A stretch of 64,000 nt of DNA, taken from Paenibacillus anaericanus (GTDB lineage: Bacteria; Bacillota; Bacilli; Paenibacillales; Paenibacillaceae). Below, piece by piece: positions 54,364 to 62,376 of this stretch. The notes beneath the pieces were generated by a model. The model was given only the letters and a program-made list of their open reading frames with translations. It did no database searches and was not told the origin of the DNA. The stretch is from positions 103,254-167,253 of the forward strand of contig NZ_RZNY01000012.1 in assembly GCF_003994475.1 (NCBI RefSeq), given 5' to 3'. How positions within the stretch are numbered: position 1 is the stretch's first letter; each line of letters opens with the position of its first letter. Made by a program: the position numbers and the translations under genes.

Positions 54364-55130
54364 ACTTGTTCTTTACGGTTTAGTAATAATACCGTTGCGT
54401 ATACAATGAGCGCGATAAAGATCAGTTCAATTGCAACGGTGCGCCAATCGATTAGAAGTAGGCTACGATCGATCGTAAGCTGACCACCACCTGTCATATT
54501 CGTCAGCTCAACTTCCGTTCCACGTGATATAACTAGGCCCGACGCACCATTGGTTTCCCCCAGTAACTTCACTTCTAACCAGTTGAGAGCGCTCTGGATG
54601 GCGAAGAAACTGATAATCCCGATCCATCCTCCAAGTCTTCCTTTGATTGATGCACTAAGCGTACTCGCTAACATGATCGTTACGAAAAGGAAGGTATATG
54701 CCCAGAACAATTGAAACAGTACGACTAGCACATCCGGTACAGAACCTAATAGATCAGCTATCTGATCCGCACTTAAAATGCGTTCAAAATAATTGTAAAT
54801 AACAATATGCAGTACCGAAATAGCAAGAAGTACAATGAACGTGATCCATCCTAGAACCAGAACGGAAAAGATGATATTACTGGAACGTTGCGGCAATAAT
54901 CTCCGACTATAGGCTTTAATATTCTTTCTGTATGTTATTGCTACTAGAATGACGCTAAACGTTCCCACGAACGAATATAACACAATAGTTAATGTGAGAA
55001 TGATTTTGGGGTCCCAGCCCCTGATGTTACCCATAATCGATATAATCAGTTGCAGTGCGATTAAGATAGCACCCACACTTAGAAAAGTAGTGGCATTGCG
55101 TTTCAAGTCGTATTTAAGCAGCTTCATCAT
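54360..55130 (-). CDS. ABC transporter permease, second pair
   Basis: A 256-residue membrane protein with six predicted helices and no other recognisable motif; ABC-2-type permeases of the YtrC/YhcI kind look like this. It overlaps the ATPase gene before it and the protease gene after it by 4 nt each, so it is tightly coupled to both. With the ATPase at 55127 it should form an exporter. The large outside loop after the fourth helix (GASGLVISRGTEVELTNMTGGG) is unusual. Confidence 0.75.
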   Translation of the reverse strand: MMKLLKYDLKRNATTFLSVGAILIALQLIISIMGNIRGWDPKIILTLTIVLYSFVGTFSVILVAITYRKNIKAYSRRLLPQRSSNIIFSVLVLGWITFIVLLAISVLHIVIYNYFERILSADQIADLLGSVPDVLVVLFQLFWAYTFLFVTIMLASTLSASIKGRLGGWIGIISFFAIQSALNWLEVKLLGETNGASGLVISRGTEVELTNMTGGGQLTIDRSLLLIDWRTVAIELIFIALIVYATVLLLNRKEQV

Positions 55131-55828
55131 TCTGCAAACACCTCTTTGAACATGTCATCTACACTTTTACCGTGTTTGATACGAATATTCTCAACTTCAT
55201 CCTGCATGACAACTTGGCCATCACGGATAAAGATCACCTCATCAAAGATACGTTCAATGTCTCTGACTAGATGGGTTGATATCAGCATACTGCTGTCTTC
55301 GCTATAGAACTCTACGATGGCATCAAGAATTTTTGTGCGTGCCACAGGATCGACTCCGCCAATAGGCTCATCAAGCAAATACAACTTAGCGTTGCGGGAT
55401 AAAGCAAGCGTTAATTGTAGTCTCTCGTTCATTCCCTTGGATAGTGAACTGATCCGATCCCTGGTGCTCAAGTTCATGAAATCAAGCATCTTCCGTGCCT
55501 TAGCCTCATCGAAATCGGCATAGAAGTCACGGGAGAATTCGAGGGCATCACTTACTTTCATCCATGATTCAGTTAGTGGACGATCAGGCATGAAGGAGAC
55601 GATAGCCTTCGTGCTAAGTCCCACTGGAATGCCCGCTACCGAAGCTGTCCCTTGCGAGGGGCGAATCAGCCCCGCAGCGATTTTCATTAATGTTGTTTTT
55701 CCGCTTCCGTTTGTTCCGAGTAGGCCAACTATTTTACCTGCACCTATGTCGAATGTAACGTCGCGTAACGCTTTTTTGGAACCATAGGATTTAGAAATTC
55801 CTTGAAACTGCAATAAGCTTTCTTCCAT
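55127..55828 (-). CDS. ABC transporter ATP-binding protein, second pair
   Basis: A 233-residue ATPase with Walker A GTNGSGKTT, signature LSKGMNERLQLTLAL (a GM variant of LSGGQ), Walker B LYLLDEPIGGVD and the H-loop ISTHLV. This subgroup (YtrB-like) often sits downstream of a GntR regulator, as here (43-nt gap). The ATG at 55828 has AAGGAG seven bases upstream; a longer frame reads into the end of the regulator gene and has no ribosome site. It works with the permease that overlaps its end. Confidence 0.87.
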   Translation of the reverse strand: MEESLLQFQGISKSYGSKKALRDVTFDIGAGKIVGLLGTNGSGKTTLMKIAAGLIRPSQGTASVAGIPVGLSTKAIVSFMPDRPLTESWMKVSDALEFSRDFYADFDEAKARKMLDFMNLSTRDRISSLSKGMNERLQLTLALSRNAKLYLLDEPIGGVDPVARTKILDAIVEFYSEDSSMLISTHLVRDIERIFDEVIFIRDGQVVMQDEVENIRIKHGKSVDDMFKEVFAE

Positions 55829-55871
55829 TTCCATTCTCCTTATCATTTGGAGTAACTCATCCAAGTAGTAT

Positions 55872-56246
55872 TTAGCTCTTATTCTCCGCTTCGACTGCTT
55901 CAGCCACGATGACTGCAATATCCTGATTGGAAAAACCGAGCTCTTGCATGCCATGAATAAAGCTATCCAGCAGATCTCCTGCCATTTCTTTTTTTATGGT
56001 CATAATTTTCGATTCCTCACTTGTCACATATCTTCCTAACCCGCGTCTTGTCTCGACTACATCTTCCCGTTCCAGTTCTTGAAACGTTCGTTGTATCGTG
56101 TTTGGATTAATTTGCAATTCTGCTGCAAGCTCGCGAACGGAGGGAATTTTATCTCCAGCCTTTAATTTACCGGTTACAATCTCTCTCTTGATCCTATTCA
56201 TAATCTGCAAATAAATCGGTAAGTTATTATCGAATTCCATACTCAC
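55872..56246 (-). CDS. GntR-family regulator, YtrA type
   Basis: A 124-residue repressor with a winged-helix GntR domain (NLPIYLQIMNRIKREIVTGKLKAGDKIPSVRELAAELQINPNTIQRTFQELEREDVVETRRGLGRYV) and only a short helical C-terminus, the YtrA subfamily layout. YtrA proteins repress ABC operons that respond to cell-wall antibiotics. Start is GTG at 56246 (AAGGAG about 11 nt upstream). An ATG lies two codons on. It sits in the middle of the operon, and an AGTGT-N14-ACACT operator overlies the promoter at 58037-58060, so autoregulation is likely. Confidence 0.87.
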   Translation of the reverse strand: MSMEFDNNLPIYLQIMNRIKREIVTGKLKAGDKIPSVRELAAELQINPNTIQRTFQELEREDVVETRRGLGRYVTSEESKIMTIKKEMAGDLLDSFIHGMQELGFSNQDIAVIVAEAVEAENKS

Positions 56247-56294
56247 AATGTGAATTGCTCCTTTCCGCCGTTATGCCCGTTTTAGAGCATAGCT

Positions 56295-57074
56295 CTATGC
56301 GACATCCCGTTTTTTAAACGTAACAAAGCTTGCTCCAAGAAACAATACCATATATACAGCAATTACAATAAGTGAGAAATTCATCGTCATCCCTTTAAAT
56401 GGCGCACCACCGTTACTGTATACCGACAGGTCCGCATTTGTAAAAATTATATATTTAACCACGGCGTATTTAGATAGCAACATCGTAACCAAACCCTCAA
56501 GTAGAACTATAAACATGCCTACTCCGATCGTTGCACCTGTTGATTTTGTTAGCACACCCACCATAAATGTGATCGTAACATACACGAGCGTGTATATTAG
56601 ACTGTATAGGGCTCCCGTAAAGACATCGTTCCAGCCTATCTCAGCTCCACCAAAGCCAAATGCAATTCCTCCGGTGATCATGGCAACAATCCCTGTGCAA
56701 AGAAATAGAGATAATGTATACAGCACTGCTGTCACATACTTCGAAGCAAGAATTTTATTCCTACTTTGGGAGCGTATGAGTAGTAGCTTGATCGTCCCTA
56801 GACTGTACTCCTTGGTCACGATCCCCGCTGAGGCAATAATAGCCAAGAACGTGATGAACTGGCCCATGCCACTGTGAGACATGACATTGTGAATAAAGTC
56901 CAAGGTAGATACAAATTCTCCTTCTGAACCCATTCCCCCTGTCGACTCATATACTTTAGCCAAATAACCGAACAATCCCACAAAAGCGATCAAGACCGCA
57001 TAAGGGATAAAGAAACTCCGTTTCTTCGACAATTTCAACCATTCGTTAATAACAAGATTTCCAAAACTACGCAA
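56295..57074 (-). CDS. ABC-2 type transporter permease, first pair
   Basis: A 259-residue protein with six transmembrane helices. It starts RSFGNLVINEWLKLSKKRSFFIPYAVL, and has ITKEYSLGTIKLLLIRSQSR after the second helix, both characteristic of ABC-2 permeases in bacitracin/lantibiotic-type exporters. It overlaps its ATPase gene by 8 nt. The pair probably exports or expels an antimicrobial peptide or lipid, as BcrAB-type systems do; the substrate is inferred only. Confidence 0.82.
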   Translation of the reverse strand: MRSFGNLVINEWLKLSKKRSFFIPYAVLIAFVGLFGYLAKVYESTGGMGSEGEFVSTLDFIHNVMSHSGMGQFITFLAIIASAGIVTKEYSLGTIKLLLIRSQSRNKILASKYVTAVLYTLSLFLCTGIVAMITGGIAFGFGGAEIGWNDVFTGALYSLIYTLVYVTITFMVGVLTKSTGATIGVGMFIVLLEGLVTMLLSKYAVVKYIIFTNADLSVYSNGGAPFKGMTMNFSLIVIAVYMVLFLGASFVTFKKRDVA

Positions 57075-58017
57075 TGCGGTTCCCCTCCGTCCATTTCAAG
57101 AATTCATCTTCCAGTGACTCGCGGTTCTCCTGAATCCGATAAATCGCTATCCCTTCCGTACCTAAGGCATTCACCACACGTGGGATATAGCTATCACGGA
57201 CTGCCACTCTAACTTCATTCAATTCCAGAACGCAATCCAGAACTTGTATCTCCTCCATACGTTCCAGCCTTTCTTTAGCTCGCAATGCGTCATCTACACG
57301 GAAAGTAACATTCACCTTTTCTGCCGCATCAACCGGCATACTCAGTGATCTCATCGTGACTAGCTTACCTTCTTGGATGACAACAACTCGGCTACACATC
57401 TGTTCCATCTCCGATAACAAATGGCTAGAGACCAGAATCGCTATTCCTTCTTGGCTGGCGATTTGCTTCAAATAGTCCCGCATTTCCCTTATACCTGCGG
57501 GATCCAGTCCGTTCGTCGGTTCGTCTAAAATCAAGATCGATGGTTCATGTAACAAGGCTTGTGCGATACCCAGACGCTGACGCATCCCAAGCGAGTAGGC
57601 TTTAACTTTCTTATTCATCGCTTCCTCTAATCCAACAAGCTTCGTCACCGCCTTAATTCGTTCCTCTGTTATCCCCTTCGTCATCCGTTGGTATTGCTTC
57701 AAGTTGTCATAGCCGGTCATATAGGGGTAAAACTCGGGATTCTCAATAATTCCACCAATATGGGAGATCGCTTCGGCAAAATTGCTTCGAATGCTTTGCC
57801 CTTTTACGAGCACATCCCCTTCTGTCATCCCAATCAAACCAACAATCATACGAATTGTAGTTGTTTTACCTGCCCCATTCGGGCCGAGCAATCCCACAAC
57901 TTCCCCTTGCCGCATATCAAATGAAAGTTGATCTACGATCACATGCTTTCCGATCTTCTTGGTTACCTTGTTAACTGAAAGAACGACTTCATGGTTCTCT
58001 TGCTTAAGTCCGTTCAT
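57067..58017 (-). CDS. ABC transporter ATP-binding protein, first pair (BcrA-like)
   Basis: A 316-residue ATPase with Walker A GPNGAGKTTT, signature YSLGMRQRLGIAQAL, Walker B ILILDEPTNGLDP and H-loop SSHLLSEM, followed by a C-terminal extension of about 90 residues typical of BcrA-type bacitracin/lantibiotic ATPases. The start is the ATG at 58017 after AGAGGTGCGTT. It is the first gene of the operon ATPase-permease-GntR-ATPase-permease-CPBP. A promoter and operator lie immediately upstream. Confidence 0.88.
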   Translation of the reverse strand: MNGLKQENHEVVLSVNKVTKKIGKHVIVDQLSFDMRQGEVVGLLGPNGAGKTTTIRMIVGLIGMTEGDVLVKGQSIRSNFAEAISHIGGIIENPEFYPYMTGYDNLKQYQRMTKGITEERIKAVTKLVGLEEAMNKKVKAYSLGMRQRLGIAQALLHEPSILILDEPTNGLDPAGIREMRDYLKQIASQEGIAILVSSHLLSEMEQMCSRVVVIQEGKLVTMRSLSMPVDAAEKVNVTFRVDDALRAKERLERMEEIQVLDCVLELNEVRVAVRDSYIPRVVNALGTEGIAIYRIQENRESLEDEFLKWTEGNRIA

Positions 58018-58036
58018 AACGCACCTCTTTTGTATT

Positions 58037-58060
58037 AGTGTTATAGTTGAATAGTACACT
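58037..58060. promoter_or_regulatory. YtrA-type GntR operator
   Basis: AGTGT (58037-58041) and ACACT (58056-58060) form an inverted repeat with 14 bp between. It resembles the B. subtilis YtrA operator (AGTGTA-N13-TACACT, as I recall) but is one base shorter. It covers the -10 region and start point of the operon promoter. Confidence 0.65.
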
Positions 58061-58079
58061 AGTAACATGACATTGTAAA
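58051..58079 (-). promoter_or_regulatory. Promoter of the GntR/ABC operon
   Basis: TTTACA (plus 58074-58079) and TACTAT (plus 58051-58056) are 17 bp apart. The operator overlaps the -10. Confidence 0.7.
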
Positions 58080-58140
58080 GATCTTTTTTTGGGAAAATAA
58101 TACTTTCGGGTGCCTAAATTCAAACTCTGCAGATCATAAT

Positions 58141-58176
58141 AAAAAGATGCTCACTCAAGTAACTGAGGAGCACCTT
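58141..58176 (-). terminator. Terminator of ilvA
   Basis: AAGGTGCTCCTCAGTT pairs with AAGTGAGCATCTT-type sequence with a few mismatches, followed by TTTTTATT on the minus strand, 45 nt after the ilvA stop codon. Confidence 0.7.
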
Positions 58177-58220
58177 AACATATCCATTCATAAATCTATG
58201 ATTTTCGAATTCTTCTACGC

Positions 58221-59483
58221 TTAAATCAACAAGTTAAACAAATTTATATCATGATTTAGCTCTTTGTATTCGATACCGCTTTTATCCATCCTGCTAATTA
58301 GCCCGTCATAATCAGCTTTGTCACTCAGCTCGATACCAACTAACGCCGGGCCGTTCTCTTTATTATGTTTCTTCGTATATTCAAACCGCGCAATATCGTC
58401 TTTGGGACCCAGTACTTGCTCCAGAAATTCACGGAGAGCACCGCTGCGCTGTGGAAAGTTAACAACGAAATAATGCTTCAATCCTTCATAAATGAGCGAG
58501 CGCTCTTTCATTTCCTGCATCCGATCGATATCGTTATTCCCGCCGCTTATAATACAAACAACCGTTTTTCCACGGATTTGATCTCGATACATATCTAGCG
58601 CAGACACAGGTAGCGCACCTGCAGGCTCAACCACAATTGCACTATCGTTATACAACTCAAGTATAGTCGTACAAGCTTTACCCTCCGGTACTTGAACAAT
58701 ATCATCAATTAAATCAGTACAGATCTTATAGTTCAGATCTCCTACACGTTTAACAGCTGCACCGTCAACGAATTTATCTATGCTCTCAAGCGTGACCACC
58801 TTGCCTTGCTTTAAGGCTTTAGTCATGGATGCCGCACCTGATGGTTCTACTCCGATTAATTTCGTTGTAGGACTTACCGTTTTAATATATGTACCTACCC
58901 CAGAGACCAATCCTCCGCCGCCAATCGTAACAAAGATATAGTCAGCAGGTGCATCAAGAACCTCCATAATCTCCATTCCGATCGTCCCGTTACCAGCTAC
59001 GATCTTCTGATCGTCAAACGGATGAATGAATGTTCTTCCACCTTCAGTACAAGCCTTCATAGCTTCTGCATAAGCGTCATCATAAGTGTCACCTGTAAGA
59101 ATAATCTCCACATGTGAGCCACCAAAACGTTTCACCTGCTTCACCTTTTGGTTTGGTGTCGTACTCGGCATATAGATTTGCCCTTGAATACTAAGTGCAT
59201 TGCATGAAAATGCTACACCCTGAGCGTGATTACCTGCACTTGCGCATACAATTCCCTTCTCCATATCTTCCGGTCCAAGACTACGAATCCTATTATAGGC
59301 TCCTCTTATTTTGAAGGAACGTACGATCTGTAGATCCTCACGCTTTAAGTACACATTACATTCATATTTTGCCGATAAAGTAGGATCTAATTGCAGCGGA
59401 GTGCGTCTAACAACTTCCTTAAGAACATGATGTGCTCGTACGATATCTTCCATTCCCACCACTTGCCGTTCTCCCTTGCTCAT
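58221..59483 (-). CDS. ilvA: Threonine ammonia-lyase (threonine deaminase)
   Basis: This 420-residue PLP enzyme turns threonine into 2-oxobutanoate, the first step of isoleucine synthesis. SFKIRGAYN carries the PLP lysine (Lys58), and GGGGLVSGVG binds the phosphate; SAGNHAQGVAF is also conserved. The C-terminal about 90 residues (HYFVVNFPQRSGALREFLEQVLGP...) are one ACT-like regulatory domain, as in the shorter Bacillus form rather than the two-domain E. coli form. It is monocistronic here. Confidence 0.92.
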   Translation of the reverse strand: MSKGERQVVGMEDIVRAHHVLKEVVRRTPLQLDPTLSAKYECNVYLKREDLQIVRSFKIRGAYNRIRSLGPEDMEKGIVCASAGNHAQGVAFSCNALSIQGQIYMPSTTPNQKVKQVKRFGGSHVEIILTGDTYDDAYAEAMKACTEGGRTFIHPFDDQKIVAGNGTIGMEIMEVLDAPADYIFVTIGGGGLVSGVGTYIKTVSPTTKLIGVEPSGAASMTKALKQGKVVTLESIDKFVDGAAVKRVGDLNYKICTDLIDDIVQVPEGKACTTILELYNDSAIVVEPAGALPVSALDMYRDQIRGKTVVCIISGGNNDIDRMQEMKERSLIYEGLKHYFVVNFPQRSGALREFLEQVLGPKDDIARFEYTKKHNKENGPALVGIELSDKADYDGLISRMDKSGIEYKELNHDINLFNLLI

Positions 59484-59535
59484 CTCTTTCTCCTCGATTC
59501 GTATGCTTTATATAATTAATTATAAGTGCTATGTC

Positions 59536-60471
59536 TTAATCTAACGCCCTCACTACAAAAGGTTTCAACTTCTTCTCAATGACCGCACGCTGCGACTCAA
59601 GCTGCTCCGGTAGATCAAGTCTCCCACCTAAATCCTCTATTCTCTGATCACATTGAAATCCAGGAAGGTCTGTTGCGATCTGAAAAAGAATATTCCCAGG
59701 TTCACGGAAATACATAGCCTTGTAGAATTGTCGATCGACAATTTTGGCAGACTGCATTTCACTAGTTCCAATAAGAGAACCCCATGCTTCCAGTTCCGCG
59801 TAATCCTTGGCTCTCCAAGCGATATGATGCACCGTTCCTGCACCACCTTCACCTACTGGGATATTCTCAGCATTCAAATCTATCACATTGCCGAGCTCGC
59901 CGTCTGCCTTAAAGCGGATTAAGCCCTCTTCTGCAGCAATCTTGCGAAGTCCAAGTAAGTTCACAAGCACCCGTTCCGTACTTTTACTATTAGAGCTGAA
60001 TAGAAGCGCACCAGCAAATCCTTTTATCGCAAACTCCACCGGCACTGAACTTAATGACCACCAGCTATTAGGTCCCTGCTCTCGCTCTACTAATTCAATA
60101 ATTAGTCCAGAATTATCGGTAAAAGTAATATATTTTTCATCAAAACGAGTTGCTTCCATCACTTCAATTTGAAAATGCTTAAGTCTTTTTCGCCAAAAAA
60201 TCAGGCTATCCTTCGGGACAGCATACACAGTAATACCGACTTGTCCGCCTCCAAGCGTCCCTTGACGGGCATCTTCTTGTGGAAAAAAACTAATGATTGT
60301 CCCTGGACTTCCGGATTCATTACCAAAATATAAATGGTGTATCTCCGGGGCATCGAAATTAACACTCTGCTTCACGAGTCTCAGTCCGAGAACCCCCGCA
60401 TAAAAATCGACTGTAGCCTGCACGTCGTTGACAAATGCGGTTATATGATGAATTCCCGTTGTTACTGGCAC
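59536..60471 (-). CDS. Glyoxalase/extradiol dioxygenase family protein (MhqA/MhqO-like)
   Basis: A 311-residue protein with two vicinal-oxygen-chelate halves. The first starts GIHHITAFVNDVQATVDFYAGVLGLRLVKQSVNFD; the second has HHIAWRAKDYAELEAWG and a metal-ligand glutamate in YFREPGNILFQIATD. B. subtilis MhqA, MhqE and MhqO of this family act in hydroquinone and quinone detoxification. I start at GTG 60471, after CAGGGGGA, since the first VOC motif begins just after; the extra 29 codons upstream are not family-like. No MhqR-type regulator gene is adjacent. Confidence 0.83.
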   Translation of the reverse strand: MPVTTGIHHITAFVNDVQATVDFYAGVLGLRLVKQSVNFDAPEIHHLYFGNESGSPGTIISFFPQEDARQGTLGGGQVGITVYAVPKDSLIFWRKRLKHFQIEVMEATRFDEKYITFTDNSGLIIELVEREQGPNSWWSLSSVPVEFAIKGFAGALLFSSNSKSTERVLVNLLGLRKIAAEEGLIRFKADGELGNVIDLNAENIPVGEGGAGTVHHIAWRAKDYAELEAWGSLIGTSEMQSAKIVDRQFYKAMYFREPGNILFQIATDLPGFQCDQRIEDLGGRLDLPEQLESQRAVIEKKLKPFVVRALD

Positions 60472-60681
60472 GGTCTTTCCCCCTGAACTTTGATAATCGT
60501 TACTTGTCGTCCTATTACATTCCCTAATCACCAATCCCAATCCGGGCATCTTGTCCAAAAGAGAACTGTACCCCCTATTATAATGGAAATCACCGTGGAA
60601 TTTAAAGCGCTAAAGTTCTATATTCGATTTATTCAAACCTTCATCTACAAATTGCATCTAAGTTGTGACACTATAACAATC

Positions 60682-60730
60682 AGGGCGCCTCTCCAGTTAA
60701 AGCCCGAAAGCTCAAATGGAGTGACGCCCT
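60682..60730. terminator. Hairpin between the 60738 gene and the dioxygenase gene
   Basis: AGGGCG...TCTCCAGTT pairs imperfectly with AAATGGAGTGACGCCCT. There is no T-run, so its role as a terminator is uncertain. Confidence 0.4.
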
Positions 60731-60737
60731 AATTGGT

Positions 60738-60959
60738 TTAATCCTTCTTTGGAATAAGCCGTTCGTCTGTCTTACCTTCATGATGATTGTCATAAACCAA
60801 TTCTGTTAGTTCCCACTCCGTCGTTCCGAGCACCAGATCAGCAGGGAATTCCTCGCCCCTTTTTAGACATTCCTCGTGCCCTACTTCGTTAGTATATACG
60901 CCATCCACATCCACGATTTCACGGGATATTGGAGACATTTCTTTATCCTTTTTACTCAT
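60738..60959 (-). CDS. Small conserved hypothetical protein (YjzC-like layout)
   Basis: A 73-residue soluble protein, MSKKDKEMSPISREIVDVDG then VYTNEVGHEECLKRGEEFPADLVLGTTEWELTEL. GVYxNExG...LxxGexFPxdxxxGxTxW recalls the pattern of small YjzC-type proteins, without certainty. GGGAGGCGTCATGTA precedes the ATG at 60959, so the longer frame from 61013 is not used. It follows the AraC gene by 94 nt in the same direction. Confidence 0.65.
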   Translation of the reverse strand: MSKKDKEMSPISREIVDVDGVYTNEVGHEECLKRGEEFPADLVLGTTEWELTELVYDNHHEGKTDERLIPKKD

Positions 60960-61053
60960 TACATGACGCCTCCCAAATTCAGAGAATGGGTGAGAATAAC
61001 TCTCCATTAACATACGTCAAAATAACCTCTGTTATCCTTGGGAAGCGTCTTGG

Positions 61054-61962
61054 TTATACTTCCATTTTCTTCACTGGACGTAATACAGCATAACCATAAC
61101 CTTCTGGAAAATGCCGCTGGTAATCTTGTTTCTGCTCTTCATCCCAGACATATCCAAGTGTCCTTGGATCAAAGTTCCAAGCTAGTTCCTCCACGGCCTG
61201 CATAACGGGCCAATTATCCTGTAAATAATGATACGGAGGATGATAGAACACGATATACTCCGAATCAGGAATTAGCTTATGCTGCATACCCTCAGGTATA
61301 TCTCCAATATCATCCATTGGCACGGGAATTCCGTATAAATATCCCTTTCTCCCCTTCTCATAAAACCAACCTGCAGTTTGTCCAAGCTGGCCCAACAATG
61401 TGCGGCTAGACATGCTCTCTAATGTACCGGAAATCTCATCACAATTATGATCGTTCCCCCAAAAATCACCATAGTTATCGGTATCAATATCCCATAGACC
61501 GATAAATTTGTGGGCTGGAATAAACTCCATTTTAACCTCAACTGGTTGCACTCTAGAATTATCCATCGTATCTTGCTCCTTCATTGAATAATGATAAGGA
61601 GAGAACACTTCAGTCCTGACTTTAAGCTGAATTGGATGCTTAGACCTACGATAAACATTTGGTGAAACTCCAAACGCTTTGACGAAAGCACGTGTCATAG
61701 CTTCTTGGGAGGAGAAGCCATACATCACAGCTACATCCAAAATTCGTTCATTCGTGTCGCGGAGCTCCATAGCAACACGGCTGATACGCCGCATCCAGAC
61801 ATAATCCCTTAATGTCATTCCCGTGACGAGATGGAATTGCTTGGTGCAGTAATACGGTGAATAACCTAACTGCTGTGACATTTCTAGTAAAGTTGGTGTC
61901 TCACCTAAATTATCGTCTACCCAATCAATCATCAACTGCACCATCTCATTCCATTCGTACAT
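61054..61962 (-). CDS. AraC-family regulator with GyrI-like effector domain
   Basis: A 302-residue regulator. Residues about 5-105 form an AraC domain (PTLLEMSQQLGYSPYYCTKQFHLVTGMTLRDYVWMRRISRVA; ILDVAVMYGFSSQEAMTRAFVKAFGVSPNVYRR). Residues about 135-298 form an effector-binding domain (VEVKMEFIPAHKFIGLWD...YIVFYHPPYHYLQDNWPVM). I take the ATG at 61962 with AGGAG about 11 nt upstream; an earlier ATG 12 codons before is possible. The inducer and targets are unknown. Confidence 0.83.
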   Translation of the reverse strand: MYEWNEMVQLMIDWVDDNLGETPTLLEMSQQLGYSPYYCTKQFHLVTGMTLRDYVWMRRISRVAMELRDTNERILDVAVMYGFSSQEAMTRAFVKAFGVSPNVYRRSKHPIQLKVRTEVFSPYHYSMKEQDTMDNSRVQPVEVKMEFIPAHKFIGLWDIDTDNYGDFWGNDHNCDEISGTLESMSSRTLLGQLGQTAGWFYEKGRKGYLYGIPVPMDDIGDIPEGMQHKLIPDSEYIVFYHPPYHYLQDNWPVMQAVEELAWNFDPRTLGYVWDEEQKQDYQRHFPEGYGYAVLRPVKKMEV

Positions 61963-62081
61963 TGTAGCTGTCACTCCTCTCATCACAAATCGTAGCATAC
62001 GAGCAAATATACACTTTTGATCTCACTTGCATAATGAATACAACAGTGATTCAAGAATACCCTGACATCGATAAATACTTA

Positions 62082-62264
62082 TCAGGAAATTCTCCAGCTA
62101 ATAGATAAATATCCTTCTCGGAAAAGAGTTTAACTGGAATTTCTCCATCTGATTCGATACTTGAAGCTATTACGTGAAGAATCAGCCTCAATTAGCTGGA
62201 GTTTTTCCAGTTAGATAGCTGAAAATGGTACCACTCACAAACTTAACAGGAGATTTTCTAGCTA
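62082..62264. repeat. Four palindromic repeat units spaced 50-60 bp apart
   Basis: Units start at about 62082, 62131, 62192 and 62243. Each is a variant of a 22-bp palindrome TTA(A/G)CTGGA-N4-TCCAGCTAA. They fill the 400-bp gap between purD and the AraC gene. No ORF is evident here. The regular spacing suggests a dispersed iterated element of the genome. Confidence 0.65.
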
Positions 62265-62320
62265 AATAAATAACAGCATCATCTGGGAGTCTAAACACTC
62301 TTACAGGTAGCTCTAAATAG

Positions 62321-62362
62321 AAAAAGACCTTCACAACTACGACTATCGTAGAAATGAAGGTC
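62321..62362 (-). terminator. Terminator of purD
   Basis: GACCTTCA (62326-62333) pairs with TGAAGGTC (62355-62362). An inner stem CTACGA/TCGTAG extends it, and TTTTT follows on the minus strand, 15 nt after the purD stop codon. Confidence 0.8.
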
Positions 62363-62376
62363 CTCAAATGTGTACT

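Noticed and set aside
62041..62320. CRISPR array
   Set aside because: The repeats are degenerate palindromes with uneven spacing, only four units, and no cas genes in the window.
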